Part shown: positions 44,957 to 53,765 of the stretch, piece by piece
Numbering within the stretch: position 1 is the first letter of the stretch
Layout: every line of letters begins with the position of its first letter
From: an uncultured Eubacteriales bacterium
Lineage (GTDB): Bacteria > Bacillota > Clostridia > Oscillospirales > CAG-272
Direction of reading: 5' to 3'
DNA length: 64,000 nucleotides
NCBI GenBank assembly: GCA_934432725.1
Contig: CAKRZE010000002.1
Location: forward strand, 1-64,000
Program-made: the position numbers and the translations under genes
Notes under the pieces: model-generated
Told to the model about the DNA's origin: nothing
What the model saw: only the letters and a program-made list of their open reading frames with translations
Database searches by the model: none

Positions 44957-46414
44957 TCACCCCACATTGAAAATTTCTTTCATCCGCGTCAGGCTGTCTT
45001 CCGTCACGGTCAGATCGTCCCGCATCCCGCCTCCGTCAAGGTGCAGCACGCGTCCGCAGGTGCGGCAGACAAATTCGTAGTCGTGCGTGACGATGAAAAT
45101 GACTTTGCCCAGATCGGACAGCCGCCGGATGAGTGACGAAAGCCGCACCATGCTGTCATAGTCAAGCCCGCCGGTCGGTTCGTCGAACACAAGCAGCTCC
45201 TTGCCGCAGACCATGGAGGTCCCCGCCGCAAGACGCTGCTTCTGCCCGCCCGAAAGCGTATTCGGATGCCGGGTGCGAAACTGCGCAAGTCCGAGCGCCT
45301 CAAGCGTGCTTTTTGCAAGCTCCGTGTCGGGATGCCTGATGCCGAAGATGCATTCCGCCTCCACGCTCTCGGCAAAAAGCTGATAATTCACATCCTGCAT
45401 GACCATATAGGAGCGCTTCATGCGTCCTTTGGGCTTTTGCAGCTTGCCGTTCCACAGATACAAACCGGACGCTTCCCTGTGCAGTCCGCAGAGCGCACGG
45501 GCAAAGGTTGTTTTCCCCGCGCCGTTGTGTCCGACAATTGCAATCACCTCCCCGGGCGCGGCTTTCAGGGAGATATTATTCAGCACCGGTTGTTTTTTGT
45601 AAGCCAACGACACATTTTGAAGCTCAAGCACCGGCTGTTGTTTTGGCACTGCAGATCGCACCGGTTTTTCCCCTTGCAAGTCGATTGCCCGCAGCCCCAT
45701 GCTCTGCCGTTCTTCTGCGGACAACGCCGCAAACTGCTCCGGTGTAAAATTACCCGCGATTCTGCCGTTTTCAAGGTAAATGATACGGTCCGCCACATCC
45801 ATGAGGTAATAAAGCCGGTGTTCCGCGATGAGTACGGTGTTGCCCTGCGACCGAATCAGCTTCAAATGCTCCCGCAGCCCATTGATTGCCGCCATATCCA
45901 GATTGGAGGACGGTTCGTCAAGCAGGTAAATCTCCGGATTCATGGCATAGACCGAGGCAAAGGCGATCTTCTGCTTCTCGCCGCCGGAAAGCGCGAAAAT
46001 GCTGCGTCCGAGGAGATTTTCGATGCGTAACGCCCTTGCGGTTCCCCCGACACGCGATGCAAGCATATCTTGCGGGACAGCCTCGTTTTCCATCCCGAAC
46101 GCGATCTCACTGTCGGTGTCCACATTGAAAAACTGCGTGCGCGGATTCTGGAACACGCTGCCCACCTTTTCCGCAATGCGGTACATGGGCAGATCGGCAA
46201 GGTCCTCCCCGTCCAGTAAAACCTTGCCGCTTAATTCGCCCGCAAAGAATTGCGGGATCAGACCGTTTATCAACCGCGTTAAGGTGGTTTTCCCGCAGCC
46301 AGAGCGCCCGCAGAGCAGAACACACTGCCCGTCCGGAACGGTGAGGTCGATATTTTTCAGTCCGCCGTCCGCTCTGTCCGGATAGGCAAAGGACACATTT
46401 TTAAATTCGATCAT
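44957..46414 (-). CDS. ECF-type transporter ATPase, two fused ATPase domains
   Basis: 485 residues from ATG 46414, overlapping the T-component stop. Domain 1: Walker A GRSGCGKTT, signature LSGGEKQK, LLDEPSSNLD, H-loop AEHR. Domain 2 (from about residue 250): GHNGAGKTT, LSGGQKQR, VFDEPTGGLD, THD. Both sites look active. It drives an energy-coupling-factor importer together with the T and S proteins encoded just upstream. Confidence 0.92.
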   Translation of the reverse strand: MIEFKNVSFAYPDRADGGLKNIDLTVPDGQCVLLCGRSGCGKTTLTRLINGLIPQFFAGELSGKVLLDGEDLADLPMYRIAEKVGSVFQNPRTQFFNVDTDSEIAFGMENEAVPQDMLASRVGGTARALRIENLLGRSIFALSGGEKQKIAFASVYAMNPEIYLLDEPSSNLDMAAINGLREHLKLIRSQGNTVLIAEHRLYYLMDVADRIIYLENGRIAGNFTPEQFAALSAEERQSMGLRAIDLQGEKPVRSAVPKQQPVLELQNVSLAYKKQPVLNNISLKAAPGEVIAIVGHNGAGKTTFARALCGLHREASGLYLWNGKLQKPKGRMKRSYMVMQDVNYQLFAESVEAECIFGIRHPDTELAKSTLEALGLAQFRTRHPNTLSGGQKQRLAAGTSMVCGKELLVFDEPTGGLDYDSMVRLSSLIRRLSDLGKVIFIVTHDYEFVCRTCGRVLHLDGGGMRDDLTVTEDSLTRMKEIFNVG

Positions 46415-47112
46415 ACGCCCACCGCCTTCCAAACGATCTCTGCGGCAAGAAACGCCGTAAACAGCATCATTGCCAGAAAGTCCGCAGCCTGCATCTGAAT
46501 TTTCACAAGGCAGGTACGGGGCTTGGGGTTCTCAATGCCCCGCGTGACGGAGGCAATGGAAAGCTCGTCTGCCGCCTTGCTTGCCGCTGTCAGAAGCGGG
46601 ACATAGATACAGTTCACCGTCACGGCGGGGGCTTTCAGAAACCCCCAAAGGCTCGGCGACACATCCCGCAAACGCATCGCGTCCTTGATAAAATGCCAGT
46701 CCTCACGGATCGTCGGCAGATACCGGAGCATGACGGCAAGCGGGATTGTCAGCTTCTTCGGAATATGCAGACGCGCCATGGCGGAGAGAAGCTCCCCGGC
46801 CTTGGTTGTGCCGATCACAAGCCCCGCCAGCATTCCGCAGGCGTAGACCTTATGGATAAGTCCGAGAAAAGCCGCAAACATTGTCCGCCATGTGCCGGTC
46901 AGCACACCCATACACCAGACGGTAAACGCACAGATCAGCGCATAGCCAAGAATGCCGCGCAGTGCGTACCGCCATTTCCCGCAGAGTGCGGAAAGCAGCC
47001 CGATAAACGTTACCAAAGCAAACTGAGCATACAGATTCGGCGCAAACATGGCACAGAAAACGCAGAGCAGCATAAGAAACAGCTTTGTGCGCGGGTCCAG
47101 ATACAGCTTCAT
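46411..47112 (-). CDS. ECF transporter T component
   Basis: 233 residues, about five membrane helices. It starts MKLYLDPRTKLFLMLLCV, as T components do, and carries the coupling-helix motif AMARLHIPKKLTIPLAVMLRYLPTI and an MRLRDVSP segment, a variant of the two A-R-x motifs that contact the ATPase. Overlaps the S component by 4 bases on one side and the ATPase by 4 on the other. Confidence 0.9.
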   Translation of the reverse strand: MKLYLDPRTKLFLMLLCVFCAMFAPNLYAQFALVTFIGLLSALCGKWRYALRGILGYALICAFTVWCMGVLTGTWRTMFAAFLGLIHKVYACGMLAGLVIGTTKAGELLSAMARLHIPKKLTIPLAVMLRYLPTIREDWHFIKDAMRLRDVSPSLWGFLKAPAVTVNCIYVPLLTAASKAADELSIASVTRGIENPKPRTCLVKIQMQAADFLAMMLFTAFLAAEIVWKAVGV

Positions 47113-47717
47113 TTCGTAATCCCGGCTTTTTCAAATTGCTTGCGGAGCATTTTGCTGCCGGCAAATGCACTGACGACTGCGGCAAGAACGGTTCCGACAA
47201 GCATTATAATCAGGAGCCACACCGTTCCGGCATTGCGCATGGAGTCAATATAGGACTGCTCCGTGCCGTTTCCGAGCATGGTTTTTGCCCACCCGTCCGG
47301 ATTGGCAAAGAACACAAGATACGATCCCGTGCCGCCGAGAGAAATCAAAATGTAGGATAGCGAATTAATCTTCCTGCTCTGATACCGTCCGGCGCCTGCA
47401 ACGAGGTCGGCGATAATGCCCATGATGAGGTATCCGAGCGCCATTGCCCAGTGCATGCCGGTCACAAACCAGATGATGCACAGAATCGCACCGAGGATTG
47501 TAGCTGCAAAACGCTTTTGCACCTTGGCAAGCATAAGCAGATACACGGGCCCGCAGAGCAGCGCGCTGCCCACCGGCATATAAAACGTCAGCACCGGATT
47601 CGGCGCGAAGAAAATGCCTCCCACAAGAGCGAAGACAAGAAACAGTGCCGAAAAAGTACCCACAGTGACAAGGTCTTTCACGGTCAGTCCCTTTTTCACG
47701 GTCGATTGTTTGTTCAT
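47109..47717 (-). CDS. ECF transporter S component, MptD/Trep_Strep family
   Basis: 202 residues, about six membrane helices; ribosome site AAAGGAGACTATGAT. The pattern KGLTVKDLVTVGTFSALF..., FYMPVGSALLCGPVYLLM and LGYLIMGIIADLVAGAGRYQS fits the family annotated as MptD/Trep_Strep S components. The related SiaF of group A Streptococcus, in a similar S-T-A context beside an ABC pair, was reported to import heme. First gene of the operon; an iron box and promoter lie upstream. Confidence 0.85.
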   Translation of the reverse strand: MNKQSTVKKGLTVKDLVTVGTFSALFLVFALVGGIFFAPNPVLTFYMPVGSALLCGPVYLLMLAKVQKRFAATILGAILCIIWFVTGMHWAMALGYLIMGIIADLVAGAGRYQSRKINSLSYILISLGGTGSYLVFFANPDGWAKTMLGNGTEQSYIDSMRNAGTVWLLIIMLVGTVLAAVVSAFAGSKMLRKQFEKAGITK

Positions 47718-47780
47718 ATCATAGTCTCCTTTACTTTCGGCAAACGGATTGACTTTCCGTCTGCTTTTTGTTACAATTCG

Positions 47781-47796
47781 GTTAGAGGATGCTAAC
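47781..47796. promoter_or_regulatory. DtxR-type iron box 3
   Basis: GTTAGA GGAT GCTAAC, one mismatch from the GTTAGC-N4-GCTAAC core. It lies just downstream of the minus-strand -10 element of the ECF operon and 102 bases before the AraC-type gene on the other strand, so it may control both. Confidence 0.7.
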
Positions 47797-47803
47797 TGAA
47801 TAT

Positions 47804-47832
47804 ATCATACATGACACCGCAATTTTTCGCAA
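47804..47832 (-). promoter_or_regulatory. Promoter of the ECF/ABC operon
   Basis: Minus strand TTGCGA (47832-47827), 17-bp spacer, TATGAT (47809-47804). Box 3 overlaps the expected transcription start. Confidence 0.6.
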
Positions 47833-47897
47833 CGGTTTGCACTTTGGTTTGCCTGTTCGTTGCAAACAAAAGTCCAATCGTTTCAAGGAGACAGAAA

Positions 47898-48733
47898 ATG
47901 AGCAGTAAAATACTTACCGATTACTATAATACGCTGCTGACCGAAAGCAGCTTTATTCCTGCGCCGTGCCATGAAAAATTCAGCCCCGCCGGGAGCTGCT
48001 GGACGCTTTCACCCGAGCTTGGCGGCGGTTACTACTGGTTGTATGCGCAGAAGGAGCTTTTTGATATTAAGATCCACGACTTATCCACGACTTCTATTTT
48101 CATAACGATTTCGTCCTGAATTTCGATATTCCGGAGGGCATCAGCATTACCCGATACGATTCCATTTCCGGCGAGGAGCTGAATCCATACCGCCGCCTGT
48201 CGGCGGGAAATATTCAGACCTTTGTCGGAGGCAAGCAGAACTATAAGGCGATCATCCATAAGCGCATTCCGATCCACTCGGTCGGGATTGAGATTTTCCC
48301 GGCGTATTATGAGGATTATCTCAAAAAGCAGTACCCGGATGAATATTTCGACCTTTCCGCTGCATTTCAGTGCGTCGATCAGGCGGCGGACTTTCCCGCC
48401 ATGTCAAAGCTGCTGTTTGAGATAGAGAACTATCGCGGCGAAGGAATCGCAGCCGCACTGTTTTACGAAGCAAAGGTCACAGAGGCAATTGCTCTTGTCG
48501 TGGACAATCAGAAAAAGCAGGCGGCACAGAATGTCCACCCGCTTTCAAAAGCAGATATGGAAGGACTTGAAAATGTGATCAGCTATATTGCCGACCATTA
48601 TGCGTTTGACATTCCGCTTTCCCGCCTTGCCGGCATCGCCTGCATGAGCGAAAGCAAGCTGAAAACCTGCTTCAAGCGGCACACCGGATGCACCGTCACC
48701 GAATATACGGCTGCCCCACAAAATCCACCTTGA
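47898..48733 (+). pseudogene. AraC-family regulator, frameshifted and truncated
   Basis: Start ATG 47898 with AAGGAG. The N-terminal half (SSKILTDYYNTLL...GGGYYWLYAQKELFDIKIHD) loses frame at 48083 through an 11-bp tandem duplication. In the other frame it resumes FYFHNDFVLNFDIPEG and runs on to the AraC HTH (LSRLAGIACMSESKLKTCFKRHTGCTVTEY). The second HTH helix pair is missing: after TEY the sequence runs into the antisense 3' part of the thiazoline-carboxylate hydrolase gene. Divergent from the ECF operon across iron box 3, so it was probably the operon's activator, as YbtA-type regulators are for iron systems. Confidence 0.8.
48072..48093 (+). repeat. 11-bp tandem duplication
   Basis: ATCCACGACTT at 48072-48082 is repeated exactly at 48083-48093. 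Removing one copy restores the AraC reading frame (DIKIHDFYFHND). Confidence 0.9.
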
Positions 48734-49130
48734 AAGAAGTCGGGTACTTTGCCTCCTTTTCCGGGGTATACCACTTGACATATTTCACGATGCTCTTTTT
48801 ATTCTCCGCTTTACCCTTGTCGGTATTCAGGTCGGTTCTGGCAAAATACCACTTGATGTGATAAAGGGAGCGCCGCATCATCTCCTGCACGGTCTTGGGC
48901 GGGATCCTCTTTTCGCTTGCCACATACGGTGCAACGAAGGCGAGCGCGAACAGCTCGTTGTACGCCATGGGGTTGCCGCCGCCGATATCGTCCGCTTTCG
49001 CAACCAATTCCCGATAGACCCTTTTGCTCTTTTTCATAATCTCCGAGGCATACACCTTGCCGTATTTTTCGGCAAGGACCTTTTTCATCGGACCTTTGAA
49101 CATCCAGAAATAAAAGCCGTTGTATTTCAT
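48696..49130 (-). pseudogene. L-2-amino-thiazoline-4-carboxylate hydrolase-like, C-terminally truncated
   Basis: 144 residues from ATG 49130; the intact paralogue at 51810-52445 has 211. It begins MKYNGFYFWMFKGPMKKVLAEKYG, keeps the helical N-terminal half and breaks off at FKVDFVGQPY, where the family continues with a conserved YxEYPDGSG...CGIC part holding cysteines. The break coincides with the truncated AraC gene, indicating a deletion that joined two convergent genes. Probably non-functional. Confidence 0.65.
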
Positions 49131-49131
49131 T

Positions 49132-49362
49132 TCACGTATCCTCCCGTGGTTTGCTGACAGACGCAAGCAGCGCAGCCATAGTGTAAACCGCCAGCGGCTC
49201 CGCATATGTTTCCGCGGCTCTGCGTTCGGAGCATGCAGAGAAATCCTTCCCGCATTCACAACTGCGTGCCGGTCCTCGTTTGCGCAGCCCTCCGACGGCA
49301 GCGCTCATACTGCTTTGCGCATTGGGATTTTGCACAGGCTCTTTCGTTATATCTCCGCTCCG
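49132..49362 (-). other. Possible gene remnant upstream of the truncated hydrolase
   Basis: A frame ending TYAEPLAVYTMAALLASVSKPREDT has its TGA directly before the hydrolase ATG (TGAAATG), the spacing of coupled genes, but its upstream part has no ribosome site and no recognised motif. It may be the 3' end of a deleted membrane protein gene. Confidence 0.3.
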
Positions 49363-50211
49363 TTATCGGTTCAGAAACGCGCGGATCGTCTTGATATACG
49401 CATCCGTTTTCAATACTGTTGACAGATGCCCGCCCGAAACATAGGATATCTGCGGACCGTGCATCAATTTGATAAGATCCCCCTGCATTTTTCCCGAGAA
49501 GAAATCCTGATCGGGCAGAATGAGCAGAATCTTACCCTCAAGCGCCGCAAAATCCGCTTCGGTCACAGGTCTCTGGTTCATGAGGTCGGCTAAAAGCCCC
49601 GAGATATGCACATCCTTCTCCTGCTTGTAATCCTTAAAGATCGTTTCAAACATATCCTGTGCATAAGCAATCTCCTCCGCACCCTCGCTGCGGATATGGC
49701 GCATGCCTGCCTTGATGAGCGTCGGCTTCAGCTTTTCATAGTTGCAGTGCTTCATATACCACAGCATGAGCGGCGCAAAAAAGTATTTGTTTTTCAGACT
49801 TTTCAGGGTATTTGCGTCCATTCCGCCGGTGGAGATGAGGATCAGTCCCCCCGCCTCACCCGGATATTTCTGTACATAAATCTGTGCCACCATGCCTCCG
49901 TCGCTCGCGCCGACAAAGATCGGCTTTTCGATACCGAGCCTCTGAAGAAACGCGTGCATTCCTGTGACAAGCTCCTGATTGGTGCGCAGCTGTTGCGGAT
50001 AGTCGAACAGGAGCACGCGGCAGTCGCCGGACAGACCGTCCGCATAGTCCATCCACATCTCAAGCGTGTTCATCCCGCCGTTCAGGAATACAAGCGTTCT
50101 GTCACTCTCTTTTCCGTCCAGGATATAGCGGTACTGTGCGCCGTCCACAGTCATAACCTCGCACGGATGCGCCGCCGTAAACAATTTTAACTTTTCCGAA
50201 TACAGCATCAT
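49363..50211 (-). CDS. Alpha/beta hydrolase
   Basis: 282 residues from ATG 50211 (AAAGGAG 6 bases upstream). Oxyanion region FLNGGMNTLEMW, nucleophile elbow VGASDGGMVAQ (Ser in GxSxG), acid DQDFF region and catalytic His in VSGGHLSTV. No signal peptide, so cytosolic. Substrate unknown. Member of the iron-boxed operon, after a decayed hydrolase gene. Confidence 0.85.
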   Translation of the reverse strand: MMLYSEKLKLFTAAHPCEVMTVDGAQYRYILDGKESDRTLVFLNGGMNTLEMWMDYADGLSGDCRVLLFDYPQQLRTNQELVTGMHAFLQRLGIEKPIFVGASDGGMVAQIYVQKYPGEAGGLILISTGGMDANTLKSLKNKYFFAPLMLWYMKHCNYEKLKPTLIKAGMRHIRSEGAEEIAYAQDMFETIFKDYKQEKDVHISGLLADLMNQRPVTEADFAALEGKILLILPDQDFFSGKMQGDLIKLMHGPQISYVSGGHLSTVLKTDAYIKTIRAFLNR

Positions 50212-50222
50212 ATTTTTCTCCT

Positions 50223-51096
50223 TTACGTGCGCAGATACCGAAGCATGTTCTCATGCTCCGGCTTTGCATCGCGCACAATGTCGATAACCGGATATTCGTG
50301 GGAACCCCCCTCGCCGATCTCAAGAATCACCTTCCCACCCGTATCCTCCAGCCTTTTTTCAGACTGCCACACGCGGCGCAGGCAACCTCCGTATCGGCAG
50401 ACAGCATACCGTCAGATCCTGACAAGAACCCAAGCCGGGCGTGCGCCGTATAGTCCTTCAATTCCCTGCCATGGGTCAGAATCTCGCAGATTGTACCGAA
50501 AAGCTGTGCCGCGGCAGCAATATCGGCATTGTCAGGCTTCTGTGCCTTCGCCTTTTCCTCTCCGGTATACAGGCAGGTGCCGGGAGAGGAGATGTAACGC
50601 TTTTCGGGCAGCGGGATGCCCTCCCCCAAAGATTAATCTTGAATATACGTCCGAGCGCAGGGCTGCCGCCTGAGGAGGAGCAGCTGCCGACGGCGGCATT
50701 GCCGGCTCCGTACTCTGCGTCAGGCTGCTTATATGAGGCGCGGATCCTTTCAGGCGATACATCCGGCGTGTAATCCCATACACAGCGGATCATACGGAAT
50801 CCCCACATCGCGTCCGGCTTTCCGTGCAAGCTCAATAAGCAGTCTGTAATCCTTTTTCCCGGAGATCCTGCAGCATCCCGCCGCAGATATTCATCAGCAC
50901 CTTTTTATATGTGATAACCGTCACGGGAACGCCGTCGATCTGCCCCGATGTGAAAGAAAGCTCCCTGTGGGTGCCCTGCCGCCCTTCCCGCGAAACCGCG
51001 CAAAAATTTCGTCCGCCGCACCGGTCATCTGCCTTTTGGAGCCGACAAGCCGCATAATCTTCCGCAGAAAGCGGTATTCCTAAGACAAATCGGCAT
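50223..51096 (-). pseudogene. Alpha/beta hydrolase (fold-3 type), shattered by frameshifts
   Basis: Pieces in all three minus-strand frames align in order with the intact hydrolase at 56950-57855: YRFLRKIMRLVGSKRQMTG; VPVTVITYKKVLMNICGGML; YRLLIELARKAGRDVGIPYD (intact gene: MRKLCRETGCDVWFPFY); CSSSGGSPALG around the nucleophile (intact: CGFSSGGALALG); PLPEKRYISSPG; and the C-terminal VILEIGEGGSHEYPVIDIV. At least four frame changes and one stop are needed. The last break is in a run of six A (one A short). Clearly dead, but it shows that the cluster held a second fold-3 hydrolase. Confidence 0.75.
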
Positions 51097-51117
51097 AAGC
51101 GTCACTCCCGATCTGTT

Positions 51118-51813
51118 TTACTCTTTTGGAACACGGCACAACAGAGCAAGCAATCCGCCGAACATCCAGAGATTGCCGAAAGCGATCCATGCGCACGAAA
51201 GCGCGTTTGCAAACGGATTGTTTCCGAACACACCCGGCGCCATGGCAATCAGCATACCGATCGGCAGAGAGAATACCCAGCCCCATTTCGGGCAAGGCGT
51301 CTGCCCTCCCGCGAATGCTTTGATCTGCGTAACCTCCAGAACAGCGAAAAAGATCCAGAACAGCACGAACGCAGGCAGGATGAAGCAGGCGGCGTACCGC
51401 AGAACAGACTCCTCTGCAAGAGCGTGCTTTGCCAGGAACACAAGCGCACAGGTCGGCACATGAAATCCGCACGCGCCGAACATCAGATAACCGAATATAC
51501 CTGCGCGGAAGCTGTGGGCATATTTCGGCGAATACGGCGCGATCATCCGATAAATGCCGAAATAGGAGAGCCCCTCAAGCGCCATCCCGAACAGCCCGAG
51601 GAGCGCTGCGGCGAAGATGCCGCCGTCGGATGTGCCGGTGTATGCCGAAAGCATCCGTAAAATTCCCGTCAGCGTCTCGTCCTCCATCCCCCATCCGAGG
51701 ATCATGTCCCCGACAACATGCAGCACGGATGCAAGCAGCCCGATCGACAGCAGCTTTTTGATGCGCGGCACATCAAGCCTTGACGAAATTCCGATATCAT
51801 TGAAAGCACTCAT
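51118..51813 (-). CDS. Multi-pass membrane protein, DUF6796-like
   Basis: 231 residues, about seven membrane helices. Features: LLSIGLLASVLHVVGDMILGWG near the N-terminus, AGIFGYLMFGACGFHVPTCALVF, and a terminal NLWMFGGLLALLCRV. It resembles the protein encoded at 58525-59262 (same size, LIGDLCLS for VVGDMILG), and I place both in the DUF6796 group. Function unknown; transport or membrane-enzyme roles are open. Its ATG overlaps the stop of the upstream hydrolase gene. Confidence 0.65.
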   Translation of the reverse strand: MSAFNDIGISSRLDVPRIKKLLSIGLLASVLHVVGDMILGWGMEDETLTGILRMLSAYTGTSDGGIFAAALLGLFGMALEGLSYFGIYRMIAPYSPKYAHSFRAGIFGYLMFGACGFHVPTCALVFLAKHALAEESVLRYAACFILPAFVLFWIFFAVLEVTQIKAFAGGQTPCPKWGWVFSLPIGMLIAMAPGVFGNNPFANALSCAWIAFGNLWMFGGLLALLCRVPKE

Positions 51814-52445
51814 ACGTTTTTCCTCTTGTAGCCGCAGTCACAGTACGGTCCGCCGGAAGCAAGCGTATATTCCCGCACAAAATCCGTTGCACCGCCCGCT
51901 TCACTCATCGTGTAATCAAGATGACATAAGGCAGGGGTGAGATCGTACAGACCGAGCTTTTGCATCAGCAGACAGATGCCGCACTTTGTAAAGCGCCCTT
52001 CATACCCGCTGCCGTCGGGATACTCATAATAGTCCATATTCCACGAATACGGGTTGCGGTCGGCAGCCTTCAGCGCGGCGGTCGCCTTCATTCCGGCAAT
52101 ATCCTTTTCCGTGAATTTATTCTTTCCGCTCTTGCGGCAGAACCATTTCATCGGCTTTGTCATCATCGCATCGGCGTAATATACCGTCAGCCGTTCCACA
52201 TCCGGACGCTGCGGCATGGAGAGAATAAACGCTCCCAGCATGGCACAGTTGACGATATTCATCTGAAAGCGGTCGCTCTTTTCAAATTCCGGCAAATCGG
52301 CGATGATCTCTCTGTACCTCGGCTTTGCTTTTTTCGTGATGGCTTTTGCCGTGTCCGCATCATAACCGAATACGGCAACGAGCTGTTTCCGGAACGAGCC
52401 GGCAAACAGCATCCACATCCCCATGGGCATCCCCGCGTATTTCAT
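51810..52445 (-). CDS. L-2-amino-thiazoline-4-carboxylate hydrolase-like protein
   Basis: 211 residues, full length. N-terminal helical part (MKYAGMPMGMWMLFAGSFRKQL) and a C-terminal domain with YYEYPDGSGYEGRFTKCGICLLMQKLGLYDLTPALCHLDYTMSE and a final GGPYCDCGY; its cysteines and the His-Leu-Asp are the family's conserved set. The founding member, AtcB-type hydrolase from Pseudomonas, opens a thiazoline ring on the way to L-cysteine, but most homologues have no known substrate. Overlaps both neighbours by 4 bases, so tightly coupled. Confidence 0.75.
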   Translation of the reverse strand: MKYAGMPMGMWMLFAGSFRKQLVAVFGYDADTAKAITKKAKPRYREIIADLPEFEKSDRFQMNIVNCAMLGAFILSMPQRPDVERLTVYYADAMMTKPMKWFCRKSGKNKFTEKDIAGMKATAALKAADRNPYSWNMDYYEYPDGSGYEGRFTKCGICLLMQKLGLYDLTPALCHLDYTMSEAGGATDFVREYTLASGGPYCDCGYKRKNV

Positions 52446-53074
52446 TCTGCATCTCTCCGTTTCTCCCCGGAGCCTGACGGATCCGGATATTTTATCAAAT
52501 CATACAGTACGCCGTGCTCACCGAAACGGCGCGTTCCGGCAAGCTCCATGCCGAGATGGACATACTTGTCACACTTGGACCTGGCATCGGTATCCAGAAT
52601 CACCGGCACGCCGAGCCTGCTGCCCTCGGCAAATGCCATCTCCATAACCCTCCGCATATAACCCTGTCCCCGATACGGCTCTCTGACACAGACCAGACCG
52701 ACGTAGACATACGGCTTCTTTGCCTTATCAAGCCGTTTGCCGAGCCCCGGACCGCCCCTTGACATGATCCGCATAAAGCGGATGATCTCTTTTATCTTCA
52801 TGGAGCCGAGAAAGCCCTTGACCAAAGGCAATACGGCTTTCAGCCTGACTTTCTGTCCGGGGAGCCTGTAGGCGATGAAGCCCTCGCCGGCTTCTCCCGT
52901 GGCATACAGCATCCCGCTTTGCAGCGCCATACGCACATAGCCGCAAATGAACGCCGCAACAGCTTCTTTGCCCGGGAATGCATCGATCAGTCCGTGCTCC
53001 GCGCCGTAATCATAGCAGCCGAAGGCGTGTCCGATGTCCCCGATGATGCTTTCATCCAATGTTTTGATTTTCAT
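52442..53074 (-). CDS. GNAT-family acetyltransferase
   Basis: 210 residues from ATG 53074, overlapping the methyltransferase stop. The acetyl-CoA loop CVREPYRGQGYMRRVMEMAF (RGQGY) is intact, followed by VPVILDTDARSKCDKYVHLGMEL, the usual C-terminal GNAT strands. The N-terminal half is typical of Clostridia GNATs that act on small molecules. Substrate unknown. Confidence 0.82.
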   Translation of the reverse strand: MKIKTLDESIIGDIGHAFGCYDYGAEHGLIDAFPGKEAVAAFICGYVRMALQSGMLYATGEAGEGFIAYRLPGQKVRLKAVLPLVKGFLGSMKIKEIIRFMRIMSRGGPGLGKRLDKAKKPYVYVGLVCVREPYRGQGYMRRVMEMAFAEGSRLGVPVILDTDARSKCDKYVHLGMELAGTRRFGEHGVLYDLIKYPDPSGSGEKRRDAE

Positions 53075-53691
53075 AAGCCCCTGCCCTTGCTGCTCCTTTG
53101 GAGGACAGCTACTGCGCACGGAATTCTGCCCTTGCACAAAACGTAGCCGGCATCCGGGTATCCGGCATCGGAGCAAAACTGTTTGTATGTATCAGGCGTG
53201 AATGCCCGCTTGAAGTCCGCGCCTGCCCTGCCGATGGCGTCCGAAACACCGTTGGTCCTGACGCTGTCCGTCTGATTCATATAAGTCGGAAGGATGATCT
53301 TCCCGCCGGGCTTACAGACGCGTTCCAGCTCGTGCAATGCCTGATACGGCTCGTCCAGAAGGTGAATCACATTCGCCGCAACAACCGTATCAAAACGCCC
53401 GTCCGGATAGGGAAGACGGAGAATATTCGCCTCATCAAACCGGACATTGCCGTATTTTCCGTATTTCTGTTTCGCCCGCTTCAGCATCTTTGCGGAAAAA
53501 TCGGTGGCGGTCAGGCTTTTGCAGCGGGGGGCGATCACACCGGTCAAAAGTCCTGTGCCGCAGGCGCATTCAAGCACATCGTCGGAGGGCAAGATCAGCC
53601 GCTCTACCGCCGCACACAGCGCCCTGTTTGCTTTTCTGTTGATGATATTTGCAAAAATATCGTATACCCACGCGACATTATCCCAAAACAT
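53071..53691 (-). CDS. Class I SAM-dependent methyltransferase (UbiE/Methyltransf_11 type)
   Basis: 206 residues from ATG 53691 (GCGGAGGACTGACG). Motif I DVLECACGTGLLTGVIA, motif II TATDFSAKMLKRAKQKYG, then GRFDTVVAANVIHLLDEP and LERVCKPGGKIILPTY. Small-molecule methyltransferase; substrate unknown. First of three methyltransferases seen from the left in the cluster. Confidence 0.85.
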   Translation of the reverse strand: MFWDNVAWVYDIFANIINRKANRALCAAVERLILPSDDVLECACGTGLLTGVIAPRCKSLTATDFSAKMLKRAKQKYGKYGNVRFDEANILRLPYPDGRFDTVVAANVIHLLDEPYQALHELERVCKPGGKIILPTYMNQTDSVRTNGVSDAIGRAGADFKRAFTPDTYKQFCSDAGYPDAGYVLCKGRIPCAVAVLQRSSKGRGL

Positions 53692-53765
53692 CGTCAGTCC
53701 TCCGCATTCCTTTATCGCTGTTTCTCCGCCTAAGCAGCCGGAAAATGACCGGCACGGTTTTTTCT

